The translations under genes and the position numbers were made by a program. This document shows, one piece after another, positions 61,101-64,000 of a stretch of 64,000 nt of DNA (positions are counted from its first letter, which is position 1; each line of letters opens with the position of its first letter). Source of the DNA: JBBQWZ01 sp038210135 (GTDB lineage: Bacteria > Acidobacteriota > Terriglobia > Bryobacterales > Bryobacteraceae); the NCBI GenBank assembly GCA_038210135.1, contig JBBQWZ010000028.1, positions 1-64,000 on the forward strand, given 5' to 3'. The notes beneath the pieces were generated by a model, which saw only the letters and a program-made list of their open reading frames with translations, did not search any database and had not been told where the DNA came from.

Positions 61101-61703
61101 AATCCGGCCGATGCGGCTCCGGTCCGCGAGATCTCGGATTTCGACGCGCCGCATCGCATCAACATCAGCAGCATCTGGTCACTGCCGTTCGGCCAGGGCC
61201 GGGCGCTGGCCAACGGTTCGAACGCGTTCCTCTCGCGGCTGGTCGGCGGCTGGGAAGTTTCCGGTATCTGGAGCATCCAGAGTGGATTCCCGCTGCCGTG
61301 GGGCAACGTGATCTACAACGGCGATCCGGCCAACATCCAGTTGCCGCTGGATCAGCGCTCGCCGGAGCATTGGTTTAACGTGGCGGGCTTTGAGACCGCT
61401 ACCGCGAAGCAGTTACTCGCGAACCAGGTGCGCACCTGGCCGTTCCGCTTCTCGTCGCTCCGCGGACCCCGTCAGAATAACGTGGACGTCGCGTTGATCA
61501 AGCAGACGACGATCAAGGAAGGTATGAAGGCGGAATTCCGCGCGGAAGCCTTGAACGTCTCGAACCATCCCTTCTTCCCGAATCCGAATATGACGGCGAC
61601 GACCGCGCAGAGCGTGCAGGATACGGGCTTCGGCCAGATCAGCGCCTCGACGCAGAATAACTATGCGCGCCGCTTGCAGTTGAGCTTGCGGTTCGTTTTT
61701 TAG
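58119..61703 (+). CDS. Oar-like TonB-dependent receptor with regulatory domain
   Basis: A 1194-aa outer membrane receptor. A signal peptide ends near SLSWSQ; a carboxypeptidase-regulatory-like (CarboxypepD_reg) domain follows with RGSITGRVTDPSGAVIPNAS (residues 26-45). Then come the plug (VIDALRVASLPVSYGNPFLL) and a long barrel ending in SLRFVF, with a terminal aromatic residue expected for outer membrane proteins. It probably imports oligosaccharides or other large substrates with energy from TonB-ExbBD. The start follows GAGGAG. The length is typical of the acidobacterial Oar-like family. A strong hairpin follows 25 bases after the stop. Confidence 0.93.
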   Translation: MPSRMFSLGALFVLLAASLSWSQDTRGSITGRVTDPSGAVIPNASVSVSNRSMGTLSALTTSTDGIYRAQLLQPGLYEITIAAAGFKKAVRSAVEVRIGDRLEIDVALEVGAGEQQVTVTSDVPLLSTESASAGTVIDALRVASLPVSYGNPFLLIGLTAGVTFSGSVRLDRPFEPTHIVNFSMGGTRGNLNDITIDGAPTTATANANEVTAAYVPMTDIVQEFKVQTNTFDAAFGQTQGGVTNISIKSGTNNYHGTAGYSFQRPSFWANDFFLNKSGVGRPDFLFDRYGGSISGPVVLPKLYNGKNKTFFLFGYEYIKDARPRHDDTTNTVPTPAMRRGDFSALLTPPAGTAPIVIYDPATRVAIAGGRFQQTPFAGNRIDPARFDKVGAAILSYYPSTETTPGDPLGQQNYRDATTAEKTGYYNHTTRVDQNIGQKQRFFVRYSAYQRDSTYNNYFNNEFVGTQFYFYSKAAAFDHVYTLSPTMLLNTRYSYSRFIRGSDQPPSAIGFDLTKLGFSPQYISEVPASQVRFPRVNLTGYISNGSTNENRPVMNHTFASTLTKSMGAHSLRGGVELRVYQETDQFKSNQQTGQFTFGTTWTRGPLDNSAGSSGSIGQSVAALLLGLPDSGSITRQSDYAEQSRSWGFFFQDDWKVSKRLTVNLGLRYEFETPLTERYNRSALGFDTSYIQPISAAAQAKYATIFPNIPGGFAQLPPEALVLRGGMTFPGVGGNGRNLYNTPKNVFMPRVGLAYKLTDKTVVRSGFGMFAGFLGERRGDVIQNGFTQNTNMVLSNDNGLHFISSLANPFPNGVAEPVGAAAGQQTFLGQTFSYFNQNPKIPLTMRWELSLQHEFKGFLFEGAYIGNKTNHIEISTINGTTATLGRNINALPYQYLSTLKTRDDVNNNLLTATFANPLVGLVAGNSQPIYTGTTTNRQTLLSPFPAFGSNAIYTSDNSGYSWYHSAQFTASRRFAKGVTVQGSYTFQKWMQATNLLNPADAAPVREISDFDAPHRINISSIWSLPFGQGRALANGSNAFLSRLVGGWEVSGIWSIQSGFPLPWGNVIYNGDPANIQLPLDQRSPEHWFNVAGFETATAKQLLANQVRTWPFRFSSLRGPRQNNVDVALIKQTTIKEGMKAEFRAEALNVSNHPFFPNPNMTATTAQSVQDTGFGQISASTQNNYARRLQLSLRFVF

Positions 61704-61727
61704 AGCCACGTTCGTCGAAGTTGGTAG

Positions 61728-61774
61728 GCGCGGAAGCCCGGAGGGAACCAGGAGGTTCGTCCGGGCTTTCGCGC
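61728..61774 (+). terminator. Strong hairpin after TonB-dependent receptor
   Basis: Arms of 15 bases (61728-61742 and 61760-61774; GCGCGGAAGCCCGGA with TCCGGGCTTTCGCGC) pair fully with a single G-U wobble. The loop is 17 nt. No U-tract follows, but position and strength suggest termination or 3' end protection of the receptor mRNA. Confidence 0.65.
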
Positions 61775-61898
61775 ATATGGGCGGGCTGTTTGGATGAGGC
61801 CAGTCGAGTATCATTAGGAAAATCTAAACACGGAGCTTCGCTGGTAAACCGTTCCGAAGGGCGCGGGATCCGAGTCGCGTCCGTACCCGAGGAGCCCC

Positions 61899-62591
61899 GT
61901 GTACTGTTCGCAATGCCAATCGCCGATCGCACCGGGCGGCCAGTTCTGTGACAAATGCGGTGCGCGATTGCCCAGTTCCGCGCCGGAGTTGCACGCGGGC
62001 GATCCACCGCGGGTACCGTTGCCGGCGGGGCCGCCGCTCCTCGGTCAGGTTCCGCTTCCAGGTCAGGTTCCGCCGTCTGGAAATCCGGGTTTCGTTCCGC
62101 CGCCGAACTACGGGCCGCACTACATTCCCCCCCAGCCAAGGCTGCCGTATGCGACCTGGGCGGATCGCGTGATCGGATTTCTGATCGATCAATTCCTGGT
62201 GGTGATCGCAATGATCGCCCTCGGCACAGTCGGATTCGGCCTGATTGCAGGAGCAATCGGGCTGAACACGCACGACGGCACAGGTGGAATCCTCTGCTTG
62301 CTGTTCTTGCTGTTTCCGTTCGCGACGCTCGCCGTCGGTTTCTACAATACCGTCTACCTGATCGCAACCCGCGGAGCTTCGATCGGACAGGGCGTCATGA
62401 AGCTGCGCGTTGTTTCGGCGACCGGCGGAAATCTCACAATGGGTACAGCATTCATTCGACTTTTGATCCGCGTGGTGCTGAGCCTCATCCCGATCATCGG
62501 GTTTCTCAACCTGCTCTGGCCGCTCTGGGATGAGCAGAGGCAGACGTTGCACGATAAGGCAGTCGGCTGTTTCGTGATCAAAACAGGATGA
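61899..62591 (+). CDS. Zinc-ribbon/RDD membrane protein (copy 3)
   Basis: A 230-aa paralogue of the genes at 42299 and 43004. It starts with GTG: the zinc ribbon CSQCQSPIAPGGQFCDKCG, then a proline-rich linker and an RDD domain (YATWADRVIGFLIDQFLVVI; TRGASIGQGVMKLRVVSATG). The RDD part is not as close to the other two copies as they are to each other. It overlaps the DUF2752 gene by four bases. Such small zinc-ribbon/RDD proteins are common near DUF2752 genes. Confidence 0.83.
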   Translation: MYCSQCQSPIAPGGQFCDKCGARLPSSAPELHAGDPPRVPLPAGPPLLGQVPLPGQVPPSGNPGFVPPPNYGPHYIPPQPRLPYATWADRVIGFLIDQFLVVIAMIALGTVGFGLIAGAIGLNTHDGTGGILCLLFLLFPFATLAVGFYNTVYLIATRGASIGQGVMKLRVVSATGGNLTMGTAFIRLLIRVVLSLIPIIGFLNLLWPLWDEQRQTLHDKAVGCFVIKTG

Positions 62592-63025
62592 TTGCCTCAA
62601 CCACAACGCTTCCGAATCGTCCGCGGGCCGGATCGGCTTCCGTCGTGGTCTCGATCGCGATCCTCGTCCAATTGGCCTTGGTGCGTCTTGCGTTTTGGTC
62701 GGACGGCAGGACCGTACTCTTCCTCGGCGCTCCGTTCGGAGCGGATTGCTGGGTTCGGACGCACTTCGGATTTCCGTGTCCGGCGTGTGGTTTGACGCGC
62801 AGCGTGACGTTGACACTCTACGGAAATTGGTCGCAGGCGATGACGCTGCATCCGGCCGGTCCGTTGGCCGTCGCCGGATTGTCGCTATTCGCAGGCGGGC
62901 TGTTTTGGACAGCCGTGGTGCCATGGCGGCGGGATCTTCTGCTCAACGCATCGCTCCTATACGCGGGCGTCGCTCTTGTCTGGTGGACGGCGTGGTGGAT
63001 CGGGCAGGTTAAAATCCTCGGTTGA
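62588..63025 (+). CDS. DUF2752 membrane protein
   Basis: A 145-aa protein with about three hydrophobic helices and the DUF2752 signature FPCPACGLTRSVTLTLYGNW, in which CPxCGLTR is conserved. The function of the family is unknown. It overlaps the RDD gene upstream (ATGA), a frequent pair, so both products are probably made together and act in the membrane. Confidence 0.88.
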   Translation: MIASTTTLPNRPRAGSASVVVSIAILVQLALVRLAFWSDGRTVLFLGAPFGADCWVRTHFGFPCPACGLTRSVTLTLYGNWSQAMTLHPAGPLAVAGLSLFAGGLFWTAVVPWRRDLLLNASLLYAGVALVWWTAWWIGQVKILG

Positions 63026-63118
63026 TCGATTCCGGTACAGAGGCGAATCTAAGGAAAATGGTTTGCTGAAGCGTACGCCGAGGACTTCTAGCGGAATTCA
63101 CAGGCGCGAACGCTATCG

Positions 63119-63994
63119 ATGATAACCTACAAAAACACTATGATCACGCGGACTCTAGGCATTCGGTTGGGTGCGGCGGCGATGGCGATGGCGGGAATGT
63201 GGGTTGCGTATACGCAGCAGCCCCAACAGCCGCAGCCTCTGACGATTGCGAAGGTGAAGGGCGATCTGTATAACATCGTCGGCAGCGGCGGCAATGTCGG
63301 CGTGTACGTCACGAGCGAAGGTGTAATCCTGATCGACGACAAGTTCACCCAGAACTACGACGAGATCGTCGCAAAGGTGAAGAGCGTGACCGACAAGCCC
63401 ATCCGATATGTCCTGAATACGCATCATCACGGCGACCATACCGGCAGCAACGCGAAATTCCTGCCGACGGCGGAGGTCATCGCGCACAAAAACGCGCGGA
63501 TCAACATTGTCGAAAAGAAGCAGACTGGCGCGCCGCGGATCAGTTTTTCTGACGAACAACAAATCGATTTGGGTGGCAAGACCGTCATCATGCGTTGGTT
63601 CGGTCGCGGACACACCAACGGCGATGCGGTGGTCTACTTTCCGGAGTTGAAGGTCGTCCACATGGGCGATCTATTCGTCACCAGTGGACCCTTCATCGAT
63701 GCGTCGTCGAATGGCAGCGGAGCGGAATGGACGAAGACCATCGACGCGGTGATGGCTTGGGACTTCGATACCGTGATTCCTGGCCACGGCGATGTTTCGA
63801 CGCGCGCGGACCTCGTAAAGTGGAACCAGAATTTCGCCATCTTGAAGCAACGGGTTGGCGCGATTTACAAGGAAGGCAAGAGCAAAGAAGACGCGGCGAA
63901 GTCTCTGAAAGTGGACGACCTGGGGTTCCAAGGCGCGGGCCCCATGTACAATCGCACGATCGCGGCGCTGTACGACGAGCTTGGCAAGAAATGA
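63119..63994 (+). CDS. Secreted MBL-fold hydrolase
   Basis: A 291-aa exported metallo-beta-lactamase-fold enzyme. The Zn1 motif is NTHHHGDHTGSN (about residues 100-111), followed by the third His in FGRGHTNGDAVVYF, the Asp/Cys-region MGDLFVTSGP and IPGHGDVS. A transmembrane signal segment lies near residues 12-30. Two in-frame ATGs, 63119 and 63140, are possible; the second starts close to the signal peptide. Closest relatives are quinoprotein-associated or periplasmic beta-lactamase-fold hydrolases. Substrate unknown. It reaches almost to the window's end. Confidence 0.85.
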   Translation: MITYKNTMITRTLGIRLGAAAMAMAGMWVAYTQQPQQPQPLTIAKVKGDLYNIVGSGGNVGVYVTSEGVILIDDKFTQNYDEIVAKVKSVTDKPIRYVLNTHHHGDHTGSNAKFLPTAEVIAHKNARINIVEKKQTGAPRISFSDEQQIDLGGKTVIMRWFGRGHTNGDAVVYFPELKVVHMGDLFVTSGPFIDASSNGSGAEWTKTIDAVMAWDFDTVIPGHGDVSTRADLVKWNQNFAILKQRVGAIYKEGKSKEDAAKSLKVDDLGFQGAGPMYNRTIAALYDELGKK

Positions 63995-64000
63995 GCGGAG

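Overview
The window is a GC-rich chromosomal segment that looks like the genome of an acidobacterium of the Solibacteres/Bryobacteraceae type. The evidence is a very large Oar-like TonB-dependent receptor with an N-terminal carboxypeptidase-regulatory domain, an acidobacterial-style secreted von Willebrand A protein, a DUF1800/DUF1501 secreted pair, the remnant of a MacB-type permease (a family much amplified in Acidobacteria), NtrC/NtrY-type regulators, and many short GC-rich intergenic repeats. Genus and species cannot be read from the sequence. Most of the window is core genome with small accessory patches; no insertion sequence, prophage, rRNA operon or CRISPR array was seen.

Layout. 0.2-4.6 kb: BamD-like protein and rpe (minus), a secreted metallo-beta-lactamase-fold protein, a DUF4342 protein and an enoyl-CoA hydratase. 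4.7-8.2 kb: secreted DUF4331 protein, an intrinsic terminator, then TPR and HEAT-repeat proteins. 8.2-11 kb: a decayed DUF433/DUF5615 toxin-antitoxin-like pair with three single-base frameshifts, a cytochrome b/molybdopterin oxidoreductase pair, and an intact BrnT/BrnA-type module with a palindromic operator. 11-20.2 kb: amidohydrolase, plsC, folC, a secreted SRPBCC-like protein, ygfZ, two small membrane proteins, an MBL hydrolase and two metallophosphoesterases. 20.3-25.1 kb: a tightly packed operon of PfkB kinase, multi-pass glycosyltransferase-like protein, a DapF homologue lacking both catalytic cysteines, and a UDP-sugar dehydrogenase. 25.1-30.7 kb: tsaC/sua5, prfB with its programmed frameshift, a permease remnant, and an NtrC/NtrY two-component pair. 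30.7-39.3 kb: Trm112, GT9, an MsbA-like exporter, then yicC-gmk-rpoZ-coaBC-udg-tmk and a RluD-type synthase. 39.4-43.6 kb: VWA protein, YfgM-like TPR protein, dgt, and two tandem zinc-ribbon/RDD membrane proteins. 43.7-49.9 kb: an ATP synthase operon (b, b', delta, alpha, gamma, beta, epsilon) without the a and c genes. 49.9-52.8 kb (minus): outer-membrane barrel, CuA-type cupredoxin and di-haem oxidoreductase. 53-57.5 kb: DUF1800, DUF1501, DUF6454 and a small secreted protein. 57.7-64 kb: tRNA-Phe, the TonB-dependent receptor, a third zinc-ribbon/RDD protein, a DUF2752 protein and a secreted MBL-fold protein.

How the genes work together. Envelope biogenesis (BamD, MsbA, GT9, PlsC, TonB receptor, the glycan operon), nucleotide and coenzyme metabolism with translation (gmk, tmk, dgt, coaBC, folC, prfB, tsaC, Trm112, tRNA-Phe) and energy conversion (F1Fo, cytochrome b/Mo enzyme, CuA/di-haem set) dominate. 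The most unusual items are the DapF homologue with both active-site cysteines changed to serine, the minus-strand porin-CuA-dihaem electron-transfer set beside DUF1800/DUF1501, the decayed DUF433/DUF5615 pair beside an intact BrnTA-like pair, the split ATP synthase operon with a structured leader, and several families of short dispersed repeats.
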